Shown here: positions 33,590 through 41,830 of the stretch, piece after piece
Position numbering within the stretch: position 1 is the first letter of the stretch
Layout: every line of letters starts with the position of its first letter
Assembly (NCBI RefSeq): GCF_017896165.1
Contig: NZ_JAFCNB010000011.1
Location: 167,143 to 231,142 of the forward strand
Direction: 5' to 3'
From: Microbispora oryzae
GTDB lineage: Bacteria; Actinomycetota; Actinomycetes; Streptosporangiales; Streptosporangiaceae
DNA length: 64,000 nucleotides
Made by a program: the position numbers and the translations under genes
The notes under the pieces: model-generated
The model's input: the letters and a program-made list of their open reading frames with translations, nothing else
Database searches by the model: none
Told to the model about the DNA's origin: nothing

Positions 33590-34924
33590 ATGACGTCCGC
33601 CCTCGTTGACCCCGCCCGAGCGGAAGTCCCGCTGACCCTCGACGAGGAGGCCCCCAAGACTCTCGGGCTGCTCGATCAGAGCGCCTTCTGGGCCAACCTC
33701 GGGGTGAGCCTGCTCGGGTTCGCGGGCGCGCTCTTCCTGCTCGACCCGCTGGGCGGCAGGCCACTGACGTTCGCCGGGGCCGTCCTCGCCGCGGTCGTGG
33801 GCAGCCTGATCGGCACGGCCATGGTCGGGCTGGCCGCCATTCCCGGCGTCCGGACCGGACGGCCGGCGATGGTGCTGCTGCGCGGCCTGTTCGGAGCCCG
33901 CCTTTCGTATGTCCCGACCGTGCTGAACATCGTTCAGATGCTCGGCTGGGGGGCGTACGAGCTGTGGGTGGTGGCGAGCGGCGCGCAGGCCGTCTTCGGC
34001 TCGGCCGTGCCGTACGGCGTCTGGGCCGTGCTGGCCGGTGTCGTGACGATCGCGCTCACGATCCGCCCGCTCGGCTCGCTGCGGCTGCTGCGCCGCTACG
34101 TCACCGCGGGCGTGGTGATCGCGATGATCTGGCTGTCGGTCGCGCTGTTCCGGCGGGCCCCGGCGATCGAGGGCGGCAGCTGGGACGCCTTCGCCCCGGC
34201 CGTCGACTATGTGATCGCGCTGTCGGTCTCCTGGGTGCCGATGGCGGCCGACTACGCGCGGCACTCGCGGTCGAGCCGGGCCGCCTTCGGCGGCGTGGTC
34301 GGCGGTTACACGATCGCGCAGGTCGCCTGCCTGGCCCTTGGGATCGTGGCGCTCGCGCTGGTGGGGAACGACTCGCTCAAGGTCTGGGATCCGTTCGTGG
34401 CCGCGCCGCTGGGCGCCCTCTTCTTCGGCATCCTGGTGCTGCGCGAGGTGGACCAGTCGTTCGCCAACGTCTACTCGACCACCGTGTCGATCCAGAACCT
34501 CGCGCCGCGGCTGGACCGCAGAGTCATCTCGGTCGCCGTCGGCGTGATCACCACGGTCATCGCGCTGTTCGCCGACGTGAACTCCTATGGGGCCTTCCTG
34601 GCCGTCATCGGCGCGGTGTTCGTGCCCATGTTCGCCGTGCTCGCGGTGGACTATTTCCTGCTGGGCGGATCCACCCGGTGGGACACCGCGGAGAACGCCC
34701 CGTCGCGCTGGCTCATGACCGTGCCGTGGATCCTCGGGTTCTTCGCCTACTGGACCGTCACGGCGACCCCGACCGTGCCCTGGTGGGACCACCTGTGGCA
34801 GAACGTCCGGTCCGCCGTCGGCTTCAGCCACCAGCCGTGGATGAACGCGGCGCTCGCCGCCTTCCTCGTGGCGGCGCTGATCACCCTGCTGACCGGTCTG
34901 CCGCGGCGGGGACGGGCGCGTTAG
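33590..34924 (+). CDS. cytX: NCS1 permease, CytX-type (hydroxymethylpyrimidine transporter)
   Basis: A 444-aa membrane protein of the nucleobase:cation symporter-1 family with about 12 hydrophobic segments. Family motifs include LGLLDQSAFWANLGVSLLGF, GARLSYVPTVLNIVQMLGWG, VSWVPMAADYARHSRSSRAA and FANVYSTTVSIQNLAP. Because a TPP riboswitch covers its leader, import of the thiamine precursor HMP (CytX role) is far more likely than cytosine or allantoin uptake. The start is ATG 33590, with a GTG directly before it as an alternative. The gene is monocistronic. Confidence 0.9.
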   Translation: MTSALVDPARAEVPLTLDEEAPKTLGLLDQSAFWANLGVSLLGFAGALFLLDPLGGRPLTFAGAVLAAVVGSLIGTAMVGLAAIPGVRTGRPAMVLLRGLFGARLSYVPTVLNIVQMLGWGAYELWVVASGAQAVFGSAVPYGVWAVLAGVVTIALTIRPLGSLRLLRRYVTAGVVIAMIWLSVALFRRAPAIEGGSWDAFAPAVDYVIALSVSWVPMAADYARHSRSSRAAFGGVVGGYTIAQVACLALGIVALALVGNDSLKVWDPFVAAPLGALFFGILVLREVDQSFANVYSTTVSIQNLAPRLDRRVISVAVGVITTVIALFADVNSYGAFLAVIGAVFVPMFAVLAVDYFLLGGSTRWDTAENAPSRWLMTVPWILGFFAYWTVTATPTVPWWDHLWQNVRSAVGFSHQPWMNAALAAFLVAALITLLTGLPRRGRAR

Positions 34925-35044
34925 CCGTACGCACCGGGGCGCCGGCCGAGGACCGAGAGCCGGGGATGGTGGGGTTCGCCTCACCATGAGCTCGGAGGCC
35001 GGGGCCATGTCGCAGGCCCGCCGCGGAACCCTACGGTGGGCCCT

Positions 35045-36274
35045 ATGACCCCCTCACCCTGGGAAAGGATCCGGGCGGGCTACTCCGGGCGGGAATGGCT
35101 CCGTACGGTCCACATCGCGGTCGGCCTGCCGACCGGTCTGCTCGCCGCGACCGTCATCATCGGGCTGGCCATCCTGTCGGTGGTGTTCGTGTGGACCGTC
35201 ATCGCGCCGGTCGTCGGGCTGCCGCTGCTGTTGTGGGCTGTGCCGTTCTTCACCCGGGTGCAGCGGGCCAGGTTCTCGGCCTACCTTGGGGTGGACATCC
35301 CGCCCATTCCACCGCCCGGGCCCGGGGTCGGCCCGCTGCGGCGGTTGATCCAGCGGGCTCGCAGGCGGAGCACCTGGCGGCAGGTGGCCTACCATCTCCT
35401 CGCTCCGCTCATCAGCGCCGCCGGGGCGATCGGACTGGCCGCCACCTGGTCGGGAGGGGTGGCCGGGGTCATCCTCGCCCTGAGGGCGTTGTTCGCGGGC
35501 GACACGTGGTGGTGGGCGCCGCCCGCGATCTTCGCCCTGGCGGGGTTCCTGCTCGGCCCCTGGGTGGCCCGCGTGATCAGCACGCTCGACACGCTGGCGG
35601 CTGAGGCGCTCCTGGGGCCCAGCCTCAGCGACGAGCTGGCTCAGCGGGTGGAGACGCTGCAGGTGAGCCGGACGGAGTTGATCGAGGCGGCCGACGCGGA
35701 GCGGCGGCGGATCGAGCGGGATCTGCACGACGGAGCCCAGCAGCGGCTGGTGTCGCTCGCGATGGACCTCGGCATGGCCCGGGCCGTCCTCACCGACCTG
35801 CCCGAACCGGCCAGGGAGGTCATCGCGCGGGCACACGAGGAGTCGAAGCTGGTGCTGAAGGAACTACGCGAATTCGTCCGCGGCCTCCACCCGGCCGTAC
35901 TGAACGACCAGGGACTCGACGCGGCGCTGTCCGGCATCGCGAGCCGGGTGCGGGTGCCGGTCCGGCTGTGCGTGGAACTCGACGCCAGGCCCTCGCCGGC
36001 GATCGAGGCCGTGGCGTTCTTCGTCGTGTCCGAGGCGCTCGCCAACGTCGCCAAACACGCGCGGGCGTCCGCCGCCGAGGTGACGGTCCGGACCGAGGAG
36101 GGGCGTCTCCGCCTGTCCGTACGGGACGACGGGCGGGGCGGCGCGGATCCGCACGGCGGAGGGACCGGGCTGCGCGGCCTGGCCCAGCGGGTCGGCTCGG
36201 TCGACGGCACCCTGACGATCGAGAGCCCGAGGGGCGGCCCGACGACGATCGAGGCGGATCTGCCGTGCGTGTAG
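35045..36274 (+). CDS. NarL-type sensor histidine kinase (HisKA_3)
   Basis: A 409-aa kinase. The N-terminal half is an actinobacterial sensor domain with four hydrophobic segments (TGLLAATVIIGLAILSVVFV, VVGLPLLLWAVPFF, LISAAGAIGLAATW, PPAIFALAGFLLGPWVA). The HisKA_3 H-box is RRRIERDLHDGAQQR with His228. The ATPase part has VSEALANVAKHARASAA, VRDDGRGGA and GTGLRGLAQRV. It is paired with the next gene, which it overlaps by 10 nt. ATG 35045 was preferred to the GTG three codons earlier. The signal is unknown; many such pairs respond to cell-envelope agents. Confidence 0.92.
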   Translation: MTPSPWERIRAGYSGREWLRTVHIAVGLPTGLLAATVIIGLAILSVVFVWTVIAPVVGLPLLLWAVPFFTRVQRARFSAYLGVDIPPIPPPGPGVGPLRRLIQRARRRSTWRQVAYHLLAPLISAAGAIGLAATWSGGVAGVILALRALFAGDTWWWAPPAIFALAGFLLGPWVARVISTLDTLAAEALLGPSLSDELAQRVETLQVSRTELIEAADAERRRIERDLHDGAQQRLVSLAMDLGMARAVLTDLPEPAREVIARAHEESKLVLKELREFVRGLHPAVLNDQGLDAALSGIASRVRVPVRLCVELDARPSPAIEAVAFFVVSEALANVAKHARASAAEVTVRTEEGRLRLSVRDDGRGGADPHGGGTGLRGLAQRVGSVDGTLTIESPRGGPTTIEADLPCV

Positions 36275-36906
36275 TGCTCGCCGAGGACTCGGTCCTGCTC
36301 AGGGAGGGGCTCGTCCGCCTGCTCGACGCGGCGGGCATGGCGGTCGTGGCGGCGGTGGCCGATGCCGAGGCGCTGCTGCGTGCGGTCGACGAGCATGACC
36401 CCGACCTCGTGCTGACCGACGTGCGGATGCCGCCGACGCACACCGACGAGGGGCTGCGGGCGGCGCTGGTCCTGCGCAGGCAGCGGCCCGATCTCGCGAT
36501 CCTGGTGCTCTCGCAGTACGTCGAGGAACGGTATGCGACCCAGTTGCTGTCGACCACGACCACCGGGGTCGGTTATCTCCTCAAGGACCGGGTGGCCGAC
36601 GTCGCCGAGTTCCTGGACGCGCTGCGCCGGGTCGCGGCCGGCGGCACCGCCCTGGATCCCGAGGTGGTGGCTCAACTCCTGGTCCGGCGCCGCAGCGATC
36701 CGCTCGACCGGCTGACCCGCAGGGAGCACGAGGTGCTCGCGTTGATCGCGGAGGGTCGGTCGAACGCCGGTATCGCCGAGGCTCTGGTGATCACCGAGAG
36801 CGCCGTGGGCAAGCACATCAACAACATCTTCACGAAGCTCGAGCTGACGGGCGCGGAGAAGGACCATCGACGCGTGCTCGCCGTACTGCGCTTCCTGAAG
36901 ATCTGA
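36265..36906 (+). CDS. NarL/LuxR-type response regulator
   Basis: A 213-aa regulator: receiver with VVLAEDSVLLREGLVRLL, phosphoacceptor Asp52 in LVLTDVRMPP and Lys in GYLLKDRV, then a LuxR-type HTH (LTRREHEVLALIAEGRSNAG, ITESAVGKHINNIFTKLEL). GTG 36265 lies inside the end of the kinase gene (10-nt overlap) and starts exactly at the receiver. It is the cognate partner of the HisKA_3 kinase. Confidence 0.94.
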   Translation: MRVVLAEDSVLLREGLVRLLDAAGMAVVAAVADAEALLRAVDEHDPDLVLTDVRMPPTHTDEGLRAALVLRRQRPDLAILVLSQYVEERYATQLLSTTTTGVGYLLKDRVADVAEFLDALRRVAAGGTALDPEVVAQLLVRRRSDPLDRLTRREHEVLALIAEGRSNAGIAEALVITESAVGKHINNIFTKLELTGAEKDHRRVLAVLRFLKI

Positions 36907-36920
36907 GAGAGGACACACCG

Positions 36921-37517
36921 ATGGGCAGCCGCGCCCGCAGAGCCTGGATCGCCGTGGGCGGCGCGTTCACCGCGATCTCCGTGATAGTCGTCGCCTTCGC
37001 GATCTCGGACGGGATCAGAGTGGGCCACGGCTTCGGCGGAAGGTCCGGCCCGCCGCCACCACGGGTGATGAAGACCGAGCTGTCCTCCCGCGCGTACTCG
37101 CTGCTGGCGTCGGTCGTCGTCGTCGAGGCCGCCGGGCGGACCAGTGTGCGCGTTCTGCCCGGCCCGCCCGGCCGCCTCTCCGTGCTGAGAGAGCTGACGT
37201 GGTACGACGACGACCGCGGCGGGGACCTGAAGGAGACGTGGGAGAACGGCCGCAAGCTCAGCGTCGATCTCGACTGCCCTCGCGACGAGTGCCATGCCAC
37301 CTACACGCTGACCGTGCCGTCGGGCACCCGGGTCGAGATGCGGACGCCCGACGGGGAACGGTCGTGCCTGTCCGAGGAGTGCGCGGCCCAAGCGGCCCCG
37401 GCCCCGCCGTCCCCCGAGGTCCCGCCCTCCGCGGCGCCGTCGCCCAAGGCGCCGTCTCCCGCGGCACCGCCGTCCGCGGCGCCGTTGCCCGACGCGCCGT
37501 CGCCCGGGACCGTCTAG
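36921..37517 (+). CDS. Membrane-anchored protein of unknown function, proline/alanine-rich tail
   Basis: A 198-aa protein 14 nt after the response regulator, with a good ribosome binding site (GAGAGGA), so probably part of the same operon. It has one N-terminal membrane helix (WIAVGGAFTAISVIVVAFAI) and an extracellular domain with SVRVLPGPPGRLSVLRELTW, a CPRDECHATYTLTVPSGTRV stretch (two Cys) reminiscent of DUF4097-type beta-helical proteins, and a C-terminal 60 residues of Ser/Pro/Ala repeats. A target or accessory of the two-component system is plausible. Its stop codon shares CTAG with the convergent MGMT-like gene. Confidence 0.75.
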   Translation: MGSRARRAWIAVGGAFTAISVIVVAFAISDGIRVGHGFGGRSGPPPPRVMKTELSSRAYSLLASVVVVEAAGRTSVRVLPGPPGRLSVLRELTWYDDDRGGDLKETWENGRKLSVDLDCPRDECHATYTLTVPSGTRVEMRTPDGERSCLSEECAAQAAPAPPSPEVPPSAAPSPKAPSPAAPPSAAPLPDAPSPGTV

Positions 37518-38077
37518 TCCAGGGCGCCTTCGAGGCGGAGAAGATGGTCCTTGGCCGCGGGCCCCCCGGCGTATCCGCCGAGCGCGCCGGGCGCCTCGAT
37601 CGCCCGGTGGGACGGCACGATCACGCAGACGGGGTTGGCCGTCAGGGCGTTGGCCACCGCGTGTGGCGCCTGCGGCCGGCCGATCCGCAGGGCCACCTCC
37701 TGGTAGGTCGTGACACTCCCGTAGGGCACCGACATGACCATCTGGACCACGGTCCGCGCGAACCCGGTGGCGAGCTGGAGGTCGACCGGCGTGGAGAAGG
37801 CCCGGAGCCGGCCGGCGAAGTAGGCGTCAAGCTCGCGCCGTACGGGATCCAGGCGGCGGGGATCGGGCCCGATGAACGAGCCGACGGACTTGTGGACCCG
37901 GGCGTAGACCGTGTGCTCGTCGTCATAGCTGCACGCCACCACACCACGGGCCGTCACGGCGAGGGTCAGACGGCCGACGGGCGTGTCGGCGGTGCCGAAT
38001 GCCACGTCGGGCGGGGACTTTCCCACATACCCCGGCGCGGTCACGCGCAGCAGGGCTTCGAGGTCCCCTGAGGACAT
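37514..38077 (-). CDS. MGMT/Ogt-like protein lacking the acceptor cysteine
   Basis: A 187-aa protein with the whole O6-alkylguanine-DNA alkyltransferase architecture: N-terminal ribonuclease-H-like part (VAFGTADTPVGRLTLAVTAR, DAYFAGRLRAFSTPVDL) and the DNA-binding part (MVMSVPYGSVTTYQEVALRI, GRPQAPHAVANALTANP). The active-site motif, PCHRV in functional enzymes, reads VPSHRAI here. The codon at 37612-37610 is TCC, Ser156. GGYAGG follows normally. A serine cannot accept alkyl groups by the known mechanism, so this may act like alkyltransferase-like (ATL) proteins, which have Trp at that site and flag lesions for excision repair. Start ATG 38077; GAGGAAG lies farther upstream. Confidence 0.85.
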   Translation of the reverse strand: MSSGDLEALLRVTAPGYVGKSPPDVAFGTADTPVGRLTLAVTARGVVACSYDDEHTVYARVHKSVGSFIGPDPRRLDPVRRELDAYFAGRLRAFSTPVDLQLATGFARTVVQMVMSVPYGSVTTYQEVALRIGRPQAPHAVANALTANPVCVIVPSHRAIEAPGALGGYAGGPAAKDHLLRLEGALD

Positions 38078-38153
38078 TGGCGCCCCACTTCCTCTCGCTC
38101 TGTGGAGGCAGCGTATCGGAGCGGTCGCGAGGTGGTGGAAAAGCACATGATCA

Positions 38154-40046
38154 ATGGGGAAAGACGGCACGATTGGGGGCGTGGGCGGCGACTGGAACAA
38201 CGAGGGGGGAGACGGCGACGGCATCGCGCAGGCCGTGCTCGCCAGCTCGCCGGATGCCATCTTCGCCGTCGACCGCGACCTGACGGTCCTCACCTGGAAC
38301 TCCGCGGCGGAGCGGCTGTTCGGCTGGACGGCCGCGGAGTTGATCGGCAGGCGGGCCCCGATCGTCCCCGACGAGCTGGTGGCCGAGCACAACGCCGTCC
38401 TCGAACGGGCCCGCAACGGAGGCCGGGTGTCGCTGCTCACCAAGCGGCTCCACCAGGACGGCCGGCTCCTCGACCTGCGGGTCGACACCAGCGCCCTGTG
38501 CTCGGAGAACGGGGCGTTGCTCGGATATGTCAGCGTCTGCCACGCCGCGCAGGACGACGACGCCGCGCAGGGGCGGGCCGCGCGGCGCGCCACCCTGGTC
38601 AGCCGGCTGACCGACGTCGTGGGGGACATCAACGCCGAGCTCGACCTGTCCGTGGTGCTGGACCGGATCGCCGCGAGCCTCACCGAGCTGACCGGCGCGG
38701 ACGCCGGCGGATTCGTGTCCATCGAGGGGGACAGGCTGCGCCTGGTCGGGGTCCACCGCCTGCCGGAGACGATGCGGGGCGCCACGGCCGACCTGCACAC
38801 GAGCCTCGTCGGCAAGCTCCTGCGCACAGGCAAACCCGTCCTGCTGGAGACCGGCGGTGACGCCCTGCGCGACCTGGTCTGGGCGCGGCTGCCCGGGCTG
38901 CACACGATCGCCGTGGGGCTGGCGGCCGTGGGCGGACGGCCGTACGGGGCGCTCTACGCGCTGTTCGCGGGTGACCGGGCCGGGCATCTGGAGCTGGAGC
39001 TCCTCGAACTGCTCGCGGGCCACGCCGGCATCGCCGTCGGCAACGCCATGGCCTACCAGGAGGCGGTCCGGCAGCGCGCGCACGAGCGGGCGGTCTTCGA
39101 CGCGAGCGCGGACGGCATCGCCGTGCTCGACGGGACGGGCAGGGTGACCAGGTGGAACCCCGCCGCCGCCGAGCTGACCGCTGTGCCCGCCGAGAAGGCG
39201 CTGGGCGGCCCGCCGCCGTTCCCGTTGCCGGCTCCGGGGGAGAAACTGACCTTCCAGCTCCCCTCCGGCCGCTGGCTCGACGTGCTGTGCGCGGAGATCA
39301 GGGAGACGGGGGAGACCGTCGTCGACTTCCGCGACGTCACCCGGGCCAAGGAGCTGGAGGAGGCCAAGGACCTGTTCCTCGCCACGACCAGCCACGAGCT
39401 GCGGACTCCTGTCACGATCGTGCGCGGTTTCGCCGGCACGCTCGACTCCCGATGGGATCACCTGTCCGACGCGGACCGGCGCGCCGCCGTGCACACCATC
39501 GCGGAGCGCGCCCGGTCGCTCGGGCGGCTGCTCGACCAGTTGCTGCTCGGGGCGCGGGCGGGCGCCGGCGAGCTGGAGGTCAAGGTCGAGACATTCGATC
39601 TGGGCGAGCGGGTGCGGGTGGCGACCGACGGCCTACCCGTTCTGTCCGACCGGCACCGCGTCGAGGTGGACATCCCGCCGGGCCTGCCGCCCGTGTACGG
39701 CGACGCGCTGGCGACGGACATTCTCCTCGGGCAACTGCTGGAGAACGCGTTCAAGTACTCCCCGGACGGCGGCCTGATCAGGGTGCAGGCGTGGCCGGAG
39801 TCGGGGCGGGTCGTCCTCGCGGTGGACGACGAGGGGCTGGGCATCGCCGCCGCCGACCGCGAGCGGGTCTTCGAGCGGTTCGTCCAGGTCGACACGGGTG
39901 ACAGGCGCAGGTTCGGCGGAGTGGGGCTGGGCCTCTACATCGTGCGGAGCCTGGCCCGGGCGCAGGGCGGCGACGTCACGGCCCTCGCCCGCCCGGGCGG
40001 CGGGACCCGGATGCGGGTCGTGCTCGACGCGGCCTCCACTACCTGA
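38154..40046 (+). CDS. Cytoplasmic PAS-GAF-PAS sensor histidine kinase
   Basis: A 630-aa soluble kinase. An N-terminal PAS domain (about 22-135: LASSPDAIFAVDRDLTVLTW) is followed by a GAF domain (about 155-305: LDRIAASLTELTGADAGGFV), a second short PAS (FDASADGIAVLDGTGRVTRW), and a HisKA H-box LATTSHELRTPVTIVRGFAG with His414. The ATPase has LENAFKYSPDGG, VDDEGLGIA and GVGLGLYIVRSLA. No receiver gene is adjacent, so it is an orphan kinase. The GAF domain could bind a small ligand or chromophore. ATG 38154 lacks a strong ribosome binding site; GTG 38180 region is out of frame and was not used. Confidence 0.92.
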   Translation: MGKDGTIGGVGGDWNNEGGDGDGIAQAVLASSPDAIFAVDRDLTVLTWNSAAERLFGWTAAELIGRRAPIVPDELVAEHNAVLERARNGGRVSLLTKRLHQDGRLLDLRVDTSALCSENGALLGYVSVCHAAQDDDAAQGRAARRATLVSRLTDVVGDINAELDLSVVLDRIAASLTELTGADAGGFVSIEGDRLRLVGVHRLPETMRGATADLHTSLVGKLLRTGKPVLLETGGDALRDLVWARLPGLHTIAVGLAAVGGRPYGALYALFAGDRAGHLELELLELLAGHAGIAVGNAMAYQEAVRQRAHERAVFDASADGIAVLDGTGRVTRWNPAAAELTAVPAEKALGGPPPFPLPAPGEKLTFQLPSGRWLDVLCAEIRETGETVVDFRDVTRAKELEEAKDLFLATTSHELRTPVTIVRGFAGTLDSRWDHLSDADRRAAVHTIAERARSLGRLLDQLLLGARAGAGELEVKVETFDLGERVRVATDGLPVLSDRHRVEVDIPPGLPPVYGDALATDILLGQLLENAFKYSPDGGLIRVQAWPESGRVVLAVDDEGLGIAAADRERVFERFVQVDTGDRRRFGGVGLGLYIVRSLARAQGGDVTALARPGGGTRMRVVLDAASTT

Positions 40047-40117
40047 TCCGGCCCAGCGTGGCGGTAACGAGGCCGCCATCCGACGACTGATCTACTGTCC
40101 AATGTGCACAAGCTGTG

Positions 40118-40142
40118 ATCGGACGGCGGTTTCCCGTCCGAT
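40118..40142. terminator. Hairpin after the orphan kinase gene
   Basis: Perfect 9-bp stem ATCGGACGG / CCGTCCGAT with a 7-nt loop, 72 nt after the kinase stop and 57 nt before the next start. It could be a terminator or a leader structure. Confidence 0.45.
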
Positions 40143-40199
40143 GGAACGGGGCATTTCGGTCCTGGGGCTGGACTCCGCCGGGGGTATGAAGTCGGGGAG

Positions 40200-40652
40200 G
40201 TGAGTGCGTCGAGCGCCGTGATGCTGCCGTACGCACCGTCGAGCGTCGCCATCGCACGCCAGCGCCTCACCACGGAACTGCTGGCCACGGGACTGGTCGC
40301 CGACACGGTCGACGACGTCGTCCTCGTGATGAGCGAACTGCTCAGCAACGCCCTGCGACATGCGCATCCCCTGCCTTCCGGCCAGCTCAGGGTGACCTGG
40401 ATCTGCTCGGAGGGCCAGATCGAGGTGGCCGTGAGCGACGGCGGCGCGCACACGCAACCACGGGCCGGGCGGCCGCCCCTCTCCTCGCTCGGCGGCCGGG
40501 GCCTGGGCATCGTGGAATACCTGGCGGACCGCTGGGGAGTCCGCCACGACGACGATTCGACCACCGTGTGGGCGATCGTGGTGGGTTCATGGCCGACCCG
40601 AAACGGTCAAGCCGAAAAGACCGGAACCCCCGCTCTGCGCGAGGTGGGTTGA
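40200..40652 (+). CDS. RsbW-like ATP-binding protein (HATPase_c_2)
   Basis: A 150-aa single-domain GHKL ATPase of the anti-sigma serine kinase type, common in actinomycetes. It shows the lead PSSVAIARQRLTTELL, the N-box VVLVMSELLSNALRHAHP, the G1 box VAVSDGGAHTQP and the G2 box LGGRGLGIVEYLADRWG. It may be a kinase partner of the STAS proteins at 9766 or 43647, but no sigma factor or antagonist gene adjoins it. GTG 40200 abuts GGGGAG too closely to be well placed, so translation may start at the GTG or ATG near 40218-40221. Confidence 0.85.
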   Translation: MSASSAVMLPYAPSSVAIARQRLTTELLATGLVADTVDDVVLVMSELLSNALRHAHPLPSGQLRVTWICSEGQIEVAVSDGGAHTQPRAGRPPLSSLGGRGLGIVEYLADRWGVRHDDDSTTVWAIVVGSWPTRNGQAEKTGTPALREVG

Positions 40653-40734
40653 CCTGGCAGGCGTACGGCGCCTCGACCGGGTGGCGTGCCGGCGCGGCGT
40701 CGATCGTGACCGCGCGCCGACACGGCCTGGCTTC

Positions 40735-40902
40735 CTAACGTGACAGCTTGCCGACGACGGTGATCACCGCGACGACGATGAACGCGATAACGGCGATCAT
40801 GAAGAGGAACTTCAGTGTCGCGAAAAGCGCGGGGATCACGAATCCGAACACCAGCCAGACGGCCAGGATGATCCCCAGGACGGTCAGAGCGATACGGGCC
40901 AT
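40735..40902 (-). CDS. Small two-helix membrane protein (55 aa)
   Basis: MARIALTVLGIILAVWLVFG, a short linker FVIPALFA, then a second helix LFMIAVIAFIVVAVITVV and a basic end GKLSR. There is no ribosome binding site, but TACCTT (40914-40909 on this strand) lies 6 nt before the ATG, as in leaderless actinobacterial genes. Related unnamed small proteins occur in actinomycetes; function unknown. A longer in-frame extension upstream lacks coding character. Confidence 0.65.
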   Translation of the reverse strand: MARIALTVLGIILAVWLVFGFVIPALFATLKFLFMIAVIAFIVVAVITVVGKLSR

Positions 40903-41012
40903 AGGGTCAAGGTACGCGGTGCGACCGACAACCGCGAGGATGATCGAGATGCCGGTGCCGGTTCGTTCCCGCAGCTCGGATGATCTTTGGGTAGTGCAAG
41001 GTTTCACGTGAA

Positions 41013-41031
41013 TCATGCCTTTTCGGCATGA
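41013..41031. promoter_or_regulatory. Palindrome upstream of the OmpR-type pair
   Basis: TCATGCC-TTTTC-GGCATGA, perfect 7-bp arms, about 100 nt before the response regulator. It lies in a comparatively AT-rich stretch (40978-41035). Candidate operator, possibly autoregulatory, or a hairpin. Confidence 0.35.
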
Positions 41032-41128
41032 CCGGGTGAAGGCGGGTGGCTCCGATCCGGAACGACTTCCGCGTTCCCGGGGCCCGGCCGAGGGCCTACC
41101 GTGAACGTGTGTCACCCGGAGCAACCCC

Positions 41129-41830
41129 ATGACGGCCGGTTCGGCGTCCCGTGTCCTCGTCGTGGACGACGACCCCACAGTGGCCGAGGTCGTGGCCCGC
41201 TACCTCGAACGGGACGGCCACCGCGTCGAGTGCGTCGGCGACGGCGCCGAAGCCCTGCGGCGCGCTCTCGCCGACCCGCCCGACCTGCTCGTCCTCGACC
41301 TCATGCTGCCCAAGATGGACGGCCTGGAGGTCTGCCGGAAGCTGCGGGAACGCTGGCCGGTCCCCGTGATCATGCTGACCGCCCTCGGTGAGGAGATCGA
41401 CCGCGTCGCCGGGCTTGAGACGGGCGCGGACGACTACGTGACCAAGCCGTTCAGCCCGCGCGAACTCGCCCTCCGCGTCCAGTCCGTGCTGCGCCGGGCG
41501 CGCGGGGCGCTCGTGCCGACGGGCACCGGGGTGCTGCGCGACGGCGACCTGGTCGTGGACGTCGGCGCGCACGAGGTGCGCCTGAACGAGGAGGAGATCA
41601 CGCTGACGGCCCGCGAGTTCGATCTCCTGGCCTACCTGCTGCGCAACCCCCGGCAGGCCTTCAGCCGCACGGCCCTGCTGAACCAGGTGTGGGGCTGGTC
41701 GTTCGGCGACTCCTCGACCGTGACCGTGCACGTGCGCAGGCTCAGGGAGAAGATCGAGCCCGATCCGACCGATCCCCGGCGGATCGTGACGGTCTGGGGG
41801 GTCGGCTACCGATACGAGCCGCTGCGATGA
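41129..41830 (+). CDS. OmpR-family response regulator
   Basis: A 233-aa regulator. Receiver: RVLVVDDDPTVAEVVARYLE, Asp57 in LLVLDLMLPKMDGLEV, and the switch Lys in DYVTKPFSPRELALRV. The winged helix has LTAREFDLLAYLLRNPRQAF, STVTVHVRRLREKIE and VWGVGYRYEPL. The stop overlaps the start of the kinase gene (ATGA), so the pair is cognate. ATG 41129 has CGGAGC about 10 nt upstream. Confidence 0.94.
   Translation: MTAGSASRVLVVDDDPTVAEVVARYLERDGHRVECVGDGAEALRRALADPPDLLVLDLMLPKMDGLEVCRKLRERWPVPVIMLTALGEEIDRVAGLETGADDYVTKPFSPRELALRVQSVLRRARGALVPTGTGVLRDGDLVVDVGAHEVRLNEEEITLTAREFDLLAYLLRNPRQAFSRTALLNQVWGWSFGDSSTVTVHVRRLREKIEPDPTDPRRIVTVWGVGYRYEPLR

Noticed and set aside
37380..37515. GCCGTCGCCC-like direct repeats
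   Set aside because: They encode the Pro/Ala/Ser-rich tail of the membrane protein and are ordinary low-complexity coding sequence.
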